Source: Pseudolachnospira sp051055405
Lineage (GTDB): Bacteria; Bacillota; Clostridia; Lachnospirales; Lachnospiraceae
Length of the DNA stretch: 64,000 nt
Reading direction: 5' to 3'
NCBI RefSeq assembly: GCF_051055405.1
Contig: NZ_CP167068.1
Location: 992,001 to 1,056,000, forward strand
Part shown: piece after piece, positions 25,628 through 33,149 of the stretch
How positions within the stretch are numbered: position 1 is the stretch's first letter
How the letters are laid out: each line of letters begins with the position of its first letter
The notes under the pieces: generated by a model
Database searches by the model: none
What the model was told of the DNA's origin: nothing
Seen by the model: only the letters and a program-made list of their open reading frames with translations
Position numbers and translations under genes: made by a program

Positions 25628-26962
25628 TTGACTCGACAAGGAAGAAGAAAACTTGGAGTCTTACTTTCCTTAAGTGTTTGTCTGGCGGCGGGACAGATCG
25701 TTCTGGCGGCGGACAAGCCTGCGAATGAGAATTCTCTGGTCATCGGCGGAGCGGCTGCAGTGATTGGCGGTTATACCAAAGATACGACCGGAACAGATAA
25801 TACAAAAGTGCAAAGCCAGCCGCAGACTCAGCCGGCGAGCACGCAGGGCCGTGCGGACAAGCCGGTACAGAGCAAGAAGCTTGCTATTGTCGGCGTGGCA
25901 AAGCAGCAGGTGGCTGCCGAATCTAGTTTAGAGCCGGAGACGGAGGCGCCGGTGGCCGTTCCTGTTTCCGAAGGTGCGCCTGTTTCTGAGGAAGGCACAG
26001 AGGCGAATCCTGCAGAGGCAGCGGAGCCAGAGACTGCGGCGGTTCCAGAGGACGCAGTGGAGCCGGAGAATACGGATGATCAGCAGCGGCAGGCAGCAGT
26101 AGATCGGTATGAAAAGCTGGGTCTTGCGGACGCTGGATATTCGTATCTGAACGTGCGGGAGAAAGCTGGAACCGACGGTAAAATTATTGGTAAGATGCTG
26201 AATAACTACGCCTGCGAGATTTTAGATACGGTGGAGAAGGACGACGGTTATTGGTATAAGATCAAGTCGGGCTCCATCGAGGGATATGTCTACGCGGATT
26301 ATATTCTGACCGGTGATGATGCCAGACAGCAGGGAAAGGAAGCGGCGGAAAAGCGCGCTTTGATTTTGACAGATACCTTGAATGTGCGTTCTGAGCCCAG
26401 CACCGAATCTTCGATTTGGACTCAGGTGGACAACCATGAGCAGTACGACGTGGTTCAGGAATTGGACGGTTGGTACGAGATCGAGCTGGACAGCTCTACT
26501 GGATATATCGTGGCGGACCCTTCGCTGGTGAATGTACGCTATACGCTGAATACGGCGATTCATTTTACACCGGAAGAGGAAGAAGAAAAGAAAGAATTAT
26601 CTCTGCGGAGCAAGATTGTGAATTATGCGATGCAGTTCCTCGGAAACCGCTATGTGTGGGGCGGCGAAAGCCTGACCAAGGGCGTGGACTGCTCTGGATT
26701 TACCATGAAGGTATATGAGCATTTTGGCATCTATATGAGCCACTACACCGGATCGCAGGCCCAGGAGGGCAGAAAGATTAGCTTCTCTAATCTGAAAAAG
26801 GGTGATTTGGTCTTCTATGCGAAGAATGGTACCATTAACCATGTTGCGATCTATATCGGCGATGGACAGGTCATTCACGCGAGAAGTAAGCGGCGCGGCA
26901 TTACCATTACCGAATGGGATTACCGGACTCCGGTAAAGGCGGTAACATTCTTGGATGATTGA
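25628..26962 (+). CDS. Secreted NlpC/P60 endopeptidase with two SH3 domains
   Basis: A 444-aa extracellular peptidoglycan hydrolase. Signal peptide at about residues 1-28 (RRKLGVLLSLSVCLAAG, cleavage after VLAA-like), an Ala/Pro/Glu-rich linker to about 150, SH3b domain 1 (YLNVREKAGTDGKIIG), SH3b domain 2 (LNVRSEPSTESSIWTQV), and a catalytic NlpC/P60 domain from about 330 with Cys in VDCSGFTMKVYEHFG, then NHVAIYIGDG providing the His, and a final His in QVIHAR. Such enzymes cleave D-gamma-glutamyl bonds in stem peptides. The TTG start has a GGGGGTG site. TGTAAY boxes suggest WalRK control. Confidence 0.93.
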   Translation: MTRQGRRKLGVLLSLSVCLAAGQIVLAADKPANENSLVIGGAAAVIGGYTKDTTGTDNTKVQSQPQTQPASTQGRADKPVQSKKLAIVGVAKQQVAAESSLEPETEAPVAVPVSEGAPVSEEGTEANPAEAAEPETAAVPEDAVEPENTDDQQRQAAVDRYEKLGLADAGYSYLNVREKAGTDGKIIGKMLNNYACEILDTVEKDDGYWYKIKSGSIEGYVYADYILTGDDARQQGKEAAEKRALILTDTLNVRSEPSTESSIWTQVDNHEQYDVVQELDGWYEIELDSSTGYIVADPSLVNVRYTLNTAIHFTPEEEEEKKELSLRSKIVNYAMQFLGNRYVWGGESLTKGVDCSGFTMKVYEHFGIYMSHYTGSQAQEGRKISFSNLKKGDLVFYAKNGTINHVAIYIGDGQVIHARSKRRGITITEWDYRTPVKAVTFLDD

Positions 26963-27018
26963 TTTTGCTAGGGATAAGAGCTTGCCGATGATGATCGGGT
27001 GATAAGATTGAAAAGAAA

Positions 27019-27060
27019 AAAGGTCTTCTATGATGAAACAAAAAATCATAGGAGGCCTTT
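27019..27060 (+). terminator. Long hairpin after the NlpC/P60 gene
   Basis: A fully paired 15-bp stem including G-U pairs (AAGGTCTTCTATGAT / ATCATAGGAGGCCTT) with a 10-nt A-rich loop. The plus-strand T run is short (TTT), so termination efficiency is uncertain. Confidence 0.5.
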
Positions 27061-27084
27061 CCGTTGAGGAAAGAAAAAAACGGG

Positions 27085-27113
27085 TTTACAATAAGCCGCA
27101 TTTATGCTATACT
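27085..27113 (+). promoter_or_regulatory. Promoter of rpsO
   Basis: TTTACA (27085-27090), 17-bp spacer, TATACT (27108-27113). Confidence 0.75.
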
Positions 27114-27119
27114 ACACTA

Positions 27120-27185
27120 GTATTACGCCGCGGCCAAGCTTTTGGACACTCCGACCAAGGCTTAGCGGACGGTGAGAATTTATTA
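27120..27185 (+). ncRNA. Structured rpsO leader, candidate S15 autoregulatory element
   Basis: The 89-nt leader can form a stem AAGC-TT-TTGG / CCAA-G-GCTT with loop ACACTCCGA, flanked by GC-rich strands (GCCGCGG, GCGGACGG). S15 represses its own mRNA through unrelated leader structures in several bacterial groups. Assignment rests on position and pairing only. Confidence 0.4.
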
Positions 27186-27202
27186 TTTAGGAGGAAATCG
27201 AC

Positions 27203-27469
27203 ATGATTTCAAAGGAAAAGAAAGCTGAGATTATTGCCGCATATGGCAGAGCGCCGGAAGATACCGGTTCCCCTGAGGTACAGGTAGCCCTGTTGACCGA
27301 GAGAATCGCAGAGCTGACCGAGCATCTGAAAGATCATCCGAAGGATCACCATTCCCGCCGCGGTCTGTTGAAAATGGTAGGTCAGAGACGTGGCCTGCTG
27401 GATTATCTGAAGAGAAACGATATCGAAGGCTACCGGAAGCTGATCGAGCGTCTGGGTATCCGTAAGTAA
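27203..27469 (+). CDS. rpsO: Ribosomal protein S15
   Basis: An 88-aa primary 16S rRNA-binding protein of the 30S platform. Recognised by TGSPEVQVALLTERI, LKDHPKDHHSRRGLL, GQRRGLLDYLKR and the ending YRKLIERLGIRK. AGGAGG lies 7 bp before the ATG. It precedes pnp, the common bacterial pairing. Confidence 0.98.
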   Translation: MISKEKKAEIIAAYGRAPEDTGSPEVQVALLTERIAELTEHLKDHPKDHHSRRGLLKMVGQRRGLLDYLKRNDIEGYRKLIERLGIRK

Positions 27470-27479
27470 TCGCGTACAG

Positions 27480-27513
27480 GCTAGGGTGGAAAAGGCTTTC
27501 CACCCTAGCTTTT
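27480..27513 (+). terminator. Terminator between rpsO and pnp
   Basis: A perfect 13-bp stem GCTAGGGTGGAAA / TTTCCACCCTAGC with a 4-nt loop and TTTT. Because no promoter is evident after it, some read-through into pnp is expected. Confidence 0.8.
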
Positions 27514-27537
27514 GTATAGGTATGAGAAATTTCTTCT

Positions 27538-27612
27538 GGGGGAAAGAACTTCGAGACCACTGAAAAGGGTGCGGAAGCCGTGCTTTTTTCAGTAGTTTCG
27601 ATGTTTTTCCCT
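27538..27612 (+). ncRNA. Long imperfect hairpin in the pnp leader
   Basis: Arms 27538-27566 and 27583-27612 pair over about 26 positions with a few mismatches (blocks GGGAAA, TTCGA, ACTGAAAA). It lies directly before the pnp start. In E. coli the pnp leader carries an RNase III-cleaved hairpin used in autocontrol by PNPase; this could be an analogue (inference). Confidence 0.5.
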
Positions 27613-27639
27613 GGAAAGATTATGAAAAGGAGAAACAAG

Positions 27640-29736
27640 ATGTACAAGAGTTACAGCATGGAACTGGCTGGGCGTACACTGACCGTAGAGATCGGCCGTG
27701 TGGCTGCCCAGGCGAATGGAGCTGCCCTCATGCACTATGGCGATACGGTGGTATTGTCCACGGCGACGGCTTCAGACAAGCCAAGGGATGGGATTGATTT
27801 CTTTCCGCTTAGCGTAGAGTATGAGGAAAAGATGTATGCCGTAGGTAAAGTGCCTGGCGGCTTTAATAAGAGAGAGGGAAAGGCCAGCGAGCACGCGGTA
27901 CTCGTTTCCCGCGTGATTGACCGTCCGATGCGCCCTCTGTTTCCGAAGGATTATCGAAATGATGTGACGCTAAGCAACCTGGTGATGAGTGTGGAGCCAG
28001 ATTGCAATCCGGATGTGGTAGCGATGTTGGGTTCTGCGATTGCCACTTCGATTTCAGATATCCCTTTTGACGGCCCGACTGCAGCGACGATGGTGGGCTT
28101 GGTAGATGGAGAACTGGTTTTTAATCCGACCATGGAGCAGAAAAATGCTTCCGAATTGGCCTTGACGGTGGCGTCTACCAGAGAAAAGATCATTATGATC
28201 GAAGCGGGAGCCAATGAGATTCCGGAAGATAAGATGCTGGAAGCTATTTTTGCCGCTCATGAGATGAACAAGGAGATCATTGCGTTTATCGACCAGATCG
28301 TAGCGGAGTGTGGAAAGCCGAAGCATGAGTATATCCACGTAACAACGCCGGATGATCTGTGGGAGGATATGGTTTCTTTTGTTACGCCTGCTGACATGGA
28401 AGCCGCTGTATTTACGGATGAAAAGCAAGTAAGAGAGGAAAATATTCGTCAGATTAAAGAAAAGCTGGCGGAGCGCTATGAGGAAACGCATCCGGAATGG
28501 CTGGAAGCCATCGACGATGCCGTCTATAAATATCAGAAGGTTACCGTGCGTAAAATGATCCTGAAGGATCAGAAGCGTCCGGACGGCCGTGGGATCAAAG
28601 AAATTCGGCCTCTGCATGCGGAGGTGGATATTCTCCCCCGCGTTCATGGTTCAGGTATGTTCCAGAGAGGACAGACCCAGATTTTAACGGCGGCTACGCT
28701 GGCGCCGATGTCTTCCGCTCAGAAAGTGGACGGCCTGGATGAGTCTGAGACCAGCAAACGCTATATGCACCATTACAATTTCCCGTCCTGGTCGGTTGGT
28801 GAGACAAAGCCTTCCAGAGGACCGGGACGCCGTGAGATCGGCCATGGCGCTCTGGCAGAGCGCGCGCTGATTCCAGTGCTTCCTACGGTAGAAGAATTCC
28901 CTTATGCGATTCGTACGGTGTCTGAGACATTGGAATCCAACGGTTCCACCTCCCAGGCCAGCGTTTGTGCTTCGACTCTGGCGTTGATGGCTGCCGGTGT
29001 TCCGATCAAGAGAATGGTAGCAGGCATTTCCGTCGGTTTGGTGACTGGCGAGAGCGACGATGATTATATTGTTTTGACGGATATCCAGGGATTAGAAGAT
29101 TTCTTTGGCGATATGGATTTCAAGGTGGCTGGAACCCACAAGGGTATCACGGCGATTCAGATGGATATTAAGATTCATGGATTGACCAATCAGATTATCC
29201 GTGAGGCTATTGCGAGAACCAAAGAAGCCAGAACCTATATTTTGGATGAGGTGATGGCTCCAGTGATCGCGGAACCGAGGAAAGAAGTTAGCAAGTACGC
29301 TCCGAAGATTCGTCAGATCACGATTGATCCGGAGAAGATTGGCGATGTGATCGGAAAGCAGGGCAAGGTGATCAATAAGATCATCGAGGATACCGGCGTT
29401 CAGATCGACATCGAGGACGATGGAAGCGTGGCGGTCTGCGGTACGGATGCAGAGATGATTGAAAAGGCGATTCATATTATCGAGACGATTGTCCATGATG
29501 TGGAGCCTGGCCAGATCTTTACAGGTAAGGTGGTCCGGATCATCAATATCGGCGCGTTTGTGGAGCTGGCTCCCGGCAAAGACGGCATGATTCATATTTC
29601 TAAGTTGTCTCAGAAGCGGGTGGCAAAGGTCGAAGACGTGGTACAGGTCGGCGATGAGGTGACCGTCAAGGTATTAGAGGTCGACAAGATGGGCAGAATC
29701 AATCTGTCAATGAAGGATGTAGAACAGAAAAAGTAA
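27640..29736 (+). CDS. pnp: Polyribonucleotide nucleotidyltransferase (PNPase)
   Basis: A 698-aa phosphorolytic 3'-5' exoribonuclease, trimeric and cytosolic. Two RNase PH-like cores are separated by a helical domain. Seen: GGFNKREGKASEHAVLVSRVIDRPMRPLF in parts, RPDGRGIKEIRPL for the second core, and the catalytic region DIQGLEDFFGDMDFKVAGT. Then come the KH domain (DPEKIGDVIGKQGKVINKI) and the S1 domain (GKVVRIINIGAFVELAPGKDGMIHISKLS). I chose the ATG at 27640, which has AAAAGGAGAAA upstream and gives the family start MYKSYSMELAGR; the open frame upstream falls in the hairpin. Confidence 0.97.
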   Translation: MYKSYSMELAGRTLTVEIGRVAAQANGAALMHYGDTVVLSTATASDKPRDGIDFFPLSVEYEEKMYAVGKVPGGFNKREGKASEHAVLVSRVIDRPMRPLFPKDYRNDVTLSNLVMSVEPDCNPDVVAMLGSAIATSISDIPFDGPTAATMVGLVDGELVFNPTMEQKNASELALTVASTREKIIMIEAGANEIPEDKMLEAIFAAHEMNKEIIAFIDQIVAECGKPKHEYIHVTTPDDLWEDMVSFVTPADMEAAVFTDEKQVREENIRQIKEKLAERYEETHPEWLEAIDDAVYKYQKVTVRKMILKDQKRPDGRGIKEIRPLHAEVDILPRVHGSGMFQRGQTQILTAATLAPMSSAQKVDGLDESETSKRYMHHYNFPSWSVGETKPSRGPGRREIGHGALAERALIPVLPTVEEFPYAIRTVSETLESNGSTSQASVCASTLALMAAGVPIKRMVAGISVGLVTGESDDDYIVLTDIQGLEDFFGDMDFKVAGTHKGITAIQMDIKIHGLTNQIIREAIARTKEARTYILDEVMAPVIAEPRKEVSKYAPKIRQITIDPEKIGDVIGKQGKVINKIIEDTGVQIDIEDDGSVAVCGTDAEMIEKAIHIIETIVHDVEPGQIFTGKVVRIINIGAFVELAPGKDGMIHISKLSQKRVAKVEDVVQVGDEVTVKVLEVDKMGRINLSMKDVEQKK

Positions 29737-29741
29737 AATAT

Positions 29742-29770
29742 GAAGCGGGGCAGCTTTGCTGCCCCGTTTC
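29742..29770. terminator. Terminator after pnp
   Basis: GCGGGGCAGC / GCTGCCCCGT stem with a TTT loop followed by TTTCGTTT, between convergent genes; it may serve both strands. Confidence 0.7.
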
Positions 29771-29772
29771 GT

Positions 29773-30738
29773 TTACCAAGGTTTTGTTTTAATCTCGTCC
29801 GCAAACAAAATTTTTTCCTGATTGACGGAATAGTAATAGATCTCATTGGACAACCATTCTTCTGCAGACACGGTGGTGGTATTAATCTCCATCAGCATAT
29901 TCTGTAATTCTTTGGGTGAAATTCCGGAGGTTTCCGGAATCAAAATGACTTCATGGATGCTGCTGGGAAGGATAAAAAATCCGGCGCTTTGCTGTATGGC
30001 AAATTGTTTTAAAAGGTTTTCCTGCAGCAAGCCGGTAGCGCCAAGATAACGATGGGCATTTGTCAGAACGTACATCGGAGATTCTGAGGGATCTCCGCAG
30101 AGTTCTCGAATCAGAGCAGGCGTATCCGGGTTTTCATCCTCTTTGGACAGACCGGAAATTTCTTCTCGAATGATTTGATAGATCAATGTATCTAGAGGAA
30201 GAAGTTGAGGTGTTAAAAGAGAATTTAGGTTTTGGCTGGCATCCATTTGTAAGGTTTCTGGGGTGATATCCCAAAGGTCTAGATGTTGATTTTGGATGAG
30301 AGCTGAGGCAGGCGGCATACCTGGTGAGAAAAAGCATAGACAAGAAACAATGGCCAGATCCAGAAACGTTTGATATGGAACATTTTTAAGGAGTTCTTGA
30401 TTACGTTTTTTGTGAATAAGTTTGGGCGCCAGATATGGCTGCGCGCTGGAATAGGTAAGGGCGCGTGAAAAATCCCATGGGCATTGGATTGCGGCAGATT
30501 GGCAGGTTTGAATGATATTTTCTAAAAGAGTTTCCCTTGATTCTCCATTTTGATACCGATTCCAGTAGTCGGAAAAGTAGATCGCGGGATAAGCGGACGC
30601 CTCTTTCGACGATATGCAAATGGTATCAACAGGTATTCCGTTGTTTTTGGGAAATTGGTGTAGATAGACAGTCGCTGTGTCAGAAAATGCTGCGCGTAGT
30701 TCATCCAAAAAGTAGTGAAGAAGTTCTTCGTATCCCAT
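29773..30738 (-). CDS. DUF5688 family protein
   Basis: A 321-aa cytosolic protein of a family found mainly in Lachnospiraceae. Shared features are a KNNGIPVDTICIS-like strand, AYPAIYFSDYWNRYQNG, then a long alpha/beta region with YVLTNAHRYLGATGLLQ and a late LPSSIHEVILIPE. I chose the start at 30738 because GGAGGTAACTAT precedes it; the frame is open 62 codons further upstream without family features. It has its own perfect promoter (30866-30894), downstream of the blaI/M56 genes. The function is unknown. Confidence 0.75.
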   Translation of the reverse strand: MGYEELLHYFLDELRAAFSDTATVYLHQFPKNNGIPVDTICISSKEASAYPAIYFSDYWNRYQNGESRETLLENIIQTCQSAAIQCPWDFSRALTYSSAQPYLAPKLIHKKRNQELLKNVPYQTFLDLAIVSCLCFFSPGMPPASALIQNQHLDLWDITPETLQMDASQNLNSLLTPQLLPLDTLIYQIIREEISGLSKEDENPDTPALIRELCGDPSESPMYVLTNAHRYLGATGLLQENLLKQFAIQQSAGFFILPSSIHEVILIPETSGISPKELQNMLMEINTTTVSAEEWLSNEIYYYSVNQEKILFADEIKTKPW

Positions 30739-30865
30739 ATAGTTACCTCCTGAAATAGAATGTTCCCAGGTGGAGATTGTGTGTAGGTGGGATTTAAAAG
30801 ATGTTGATAGATAGCAGAAGAGAGTAGTATTACAAAATAGAGAATACTTTTTGATAGACAATTTT

Positions 30866-30894
30866 ATTATAGATAGATCTATTTCAAATGTCAA
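30866..30894 (-). promoter_or_regulatory. Consensus promoter of the DUF5688 gene
   Basis: On the minus strand TTGACA (30894-30889), 17-bp spacer, TATAAT (30871-30866): a perfect sigma-A consensus. The spacer holds the palindrome ATAGATCTAT, a possible operator. Confidence 0.8.
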
Positions 30895-30920
30895 GTCTAG
30901 TAGAAAAGCAGACTCCGAAA

Positions 30921-32249
30921 TCAATAGATTACGATAGCCTCCAAATGAATTTCAAAATCGTTGGTATTTTTCACATAAAAGTGATAGGTTCCTGTTTGAT
31001 CTAAAGAAAATGTCTGCGATATCGGTCCGGATCCAACTCGGCAGCGCATATCGCCGTTGGGCTCAATGATACCTGCTTGGATGAAATGATCGCATGTGAT
31101 CTGCATATTGATTTTCTCACCGGAGCTACAGGAAAAGGCGAAGGAATGTGAAAACGTATTGGCAGGGATATTCCAATCATATACCTTATAAGTTTGGTTT
31201 TTTCTATAACCTTGCCGCCCTCCCCAAATACTACTAGATGGTTTTTCCAGAGATAGATCGGCAGTGTAGATGTAAAAGGCTTCATAGCCCTTTTCTAATA
31301 AATGGCTGGCAGCAAAAGCCGGCGCCGTATTTCCCATGAAAAGCGCAATCATAAAAACAATCACGATAAATTTGGGACGTGATTTTTCTTCCGTCTTTAT
31401 TGTCATAAGCCGTCGAATTCGTTTTTCTAATTCGTTTCCGGTACACAGGGAAAAAAGATGCCCTTGCGGACCGCGTTCTGTTTCCGTTCTTGCATGATGA
31501 ATCAGCATCAAAGCATATTCCCGTGGAGAAAAGTAGGCTTGTCCCTTTTCGCAGGTTCTGATATCGCATGCAGTTTCTGCCCACTCCTCATATAGTTCGA
31601 CTAAATTTCCAACAAATGGGTTAAACCAGTGTATGAGTTGAATGAAAAAGCAAGCAATTTTGTACCCTAAATCGTGATGAAGATAATGGGTTAACTCGTG
31701 AATATAAATCATACGAAGTTCCAATTCGCTGCATTCCATTCCAAAGGGAAGCAAGATCATCGGTCGTATAAGGCCAATTCTTACGGGAGAGTAGAAAGAA
31801 TCATTGGCATATAAACGAATTCTTCTGCGAATGTTGAGATCTTTACAGACGTCTTGCAATAATTCTTCTGCTCCTTCCATTTCTACAGGCACATTGCCGC
31901 GAAGCAGAATACGATCACGATAAAACATTCGTAGTTGGCTTGGGAGTAAAGACAAAACAGAAAGAAACCATCCAGTAGCTAATACCTGAAAGGATAGAAG
32001 AATGGGATCGGTGGTGATGGATAAAGTGCCGAATATTTGCTCATGTGAAACATTGGTTTGATTCCATACCATGACTCCATAGACGATGGGACACAAAAAC
32101 TGAAATACAACCAACTTTAAAAACACGACAGCAAATTTTGGTTTGCGGCGTTCTAACATAGGAAGAAAAAACTTCCACTCAAGAAATGCCAGAGTACCCG
32201 ACAGGGAGCAGAGGCAGGATACAAAAAATAAGTGACTAATCCAGTTCAT
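30921..32249 (-). CDS. M56 family (BlaR1/MecR1-like) membrane metalloprotease with a non-penicillin-binding sensor domain
   Basis: A 442-aa integral membrane protease. About four helices flank a cytosolic zincin domain with HELTH (His184, Glu185, His188) and EEWAETACD (Glu near 225), as in BlaR1. After the last helix (about 293-312) comes an extracellular domain of about 125 residues rich in beta strands, ending with a segment like QTGTYHFYVKN. This replaces the beta-lactam-binding domain of BlaR1; no SxxK/SxN/KTG set is seen. It probably cleaves the BlaI-type repressor encoded just upstream after sensing another signal. The ribosome-binding site is weak. Confidence 0.88.
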   Translation of the reverse strand: MNWISHLFFVSCLCSLSGTLAFLEWKFFLPMLERRKPKFAVVFLKLVVFQFLCPIVYGVMVWNQTNVSHEQIFGTLSITTDPILLSFQVLATGWFLSVLSLLPSQLRMFYRDRILLRGNVPVEMEGAEELLQDVCKDLNIRRRIRLYANDSFYSPVRIGLIRPMILLPFGMECSELELRMIYIHELTHYLHHDLGYKIACFFIQLIHWFNPFVGNLVELYEEWAETACDIRTCEKGQAYFSPREYALMLIHHARTETERGPQGHLFSLCTGNELEKRIRRLMTIKTEEKSRPKFIVIVFMIALFMGNTAPAFAASHLLEKGYEAFYIYTADLSLEKPSSSIWGGRQGYRKNQTYKVYDWNIPANTFSHSFAFSCSSGEKINMQITCDHFIQAGIIEPNGDMRCRVGSGPISQTFSLDQTGTYHFYVKNTNDFEIHLEAIVIY

Positions 32250-32354
32250 AAATTCACATGGTTACCCCCAAACAACAATTCGGGTAGTCAAACTTAGCAT
32301 AAATCCTGCTGAGACACAACAATTTTGGTATATTTTATGAGAAAGAGTGTGCGA

Positions 32355-32378
32355 TACCCCCGACTATTTGTCAGGGGT
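32355..32378 (-). other. Small hairpin at the end of the blaI-like gene
   Basis: TACCCCCGAC / GTCAGGGGTA around a TATTT loop. It overlaps the repressor stop codon and lies in the 114-bp gap before the M56 gene. It may stabilise the upstream mRNA or reduce read-through. Confidence 0.35.
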
Positions 32379-32690
32379 AAAATAGCGGGAAACATCTTTT
32401 TGAAGGATCCCGGGATCTTTTTCGCACCAGATATCGACCAACTCGGAAAGCAATTCTTTCCATGCCTCGTCGCGGCTAATCAGCGGATGATATAAAAAGC
32501 TGCGGCCCTGGCGATACATGTTGAGAGCCTTCTTTTTTACTAAGCGAGTGAGAAATGTAGATACTGTTTGCGGTTTCCACTTTTTTTGATATCGATGATT
32601 GACCAAATCCATGATTTCCGGCAATGCCATATCGTAATCGGCAGACCACAAGATGGTCATTACTTGGCTTTCACATTTTGTTAACTCCAT
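32364..32690 (-). CDS. BlaI/MecI/CopY-family repressor
   Basis: A 108-aa winged-helix repressor: LTKCESQVMTILWS, then PEIMDLVNHRYQKKWKPQTVSTFLTRLVKKKAL is the DNA-binding wing region, and a short C-terminal dimerisation part carries the cleavage region of the family. Such repressors are destroyed by an M56 partner, encoded next. Upstream on the minus strand, TGTA/TACA-containing sequence around 32712-32735 (TTACAT...TTACATAG) fits the known operator half-sites. The targets may include the operon itself and the DUF5688 gene. Confidence 0.9.
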   Translation of the reverse strand: MELTKCESQVMTILWSADYDMALPEIMDLVNHRYQKKWKPQTVSTFLTRLVKKKALNMYRQGRSFLYHPLISRDEAWKELLSELVDIWCEKDPGILQKDVSRYFTPDK

Positions 32691-32711
32691 TTCTATTGCC
32701 CTCCTATTTTC

Positions 32712-32740
32712 TTACATTATACGATAGATTACATAGAAAT
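32712..32740 (-). promoter_or_regulatory. Candidate promoter/operator of the blaI-like gene
   Basis: The sequence just upstream of the gene contains TTACAT twice, about 18 bp apart, around TATACG. BlaI/MecI operators use TACA/TGTA half-sites. The assignment is by similarity of form only. Confidence 0.35.
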
Positions 32741-32851
32741 GGATATGGTAAATAATGGAAGAACAAAAAGAAGGTATAAGTGAAAGGTTCCAGTGTCAAA
32801 AAGTATTTGTCCCCTATGACATCCCGTATTTCATGTTTTCAGCGGGCACTG

Positions 32852-32899
32852 AGTTTAAAAATCCTCTTGCAAGATCGCTTGCAAGAGGATTTTTAAACT
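32852..32899 (-). terminator. Terminator of tRNA-Val
   Basis: A perfect 21-bp stem, GTTTAAAAATCCTCTTGCAAG and its complement around ATCG, located 34 bp beyond the tRNA 3' end on the minus strand. It contains T-rich strands on both sides, so it could act in either direction. Confidence 0.75.
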
Positions 32900-32932
32900 T
32901 TTTACTCGGATATTACTCAATGAGATAAAAAA

Positions 32933-33005
32933 TGGAGACAACAGGACTCGAACCTGCGACCCTTTACACGTCAAGCAAATGCTCTCCCAGCTGAGCTATG
33001 TCTCC
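32933..33005 (-). tRNA. tRNA-Val (GAC)
   Basis: On the minus strand: acceptor GGAGACA/TGTCTCC, D arm TAGCTCAGCTGGGAGAGCA, anticodon loop TTGACGT with GAC, T loop TTCGAGT, discriminator A, no encoded CCA. Confidence 0.95.
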
Positions 33006-33112
33006 ATTGGAACTTATTCTACCGGAAATTTAGCGAAATTGCAAGCACAAAATAAAATTTTTTATGGAAAATGTGGAACGAAGATGTTCTGTTCAAATTT
33101 TAAATTTCATGT

Positions 33113-33118
33113 TATACT
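33113..33118 (+). promoter_or_regulatory. -10 box of the methyltransferase gene
   Basis: TATACT at 33113-33118; the -35 region (TGTTCA at 33090) is weak. Its position rules out the upstream in-frame ATG at 33084 as the start and supports the GTG at 33150. Confidence 0.5.
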
Positions 33119-33149
33119 AGCCGCAAAAGAGGAGGAGAACGGACAATCG

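Noticed and set aside
32933..33005. tRNA-Val or tRNA-Glu as an attachment site for a mobile element
   Set aside because: No integrase and no repeated tRNA 3' end is visible on either side.
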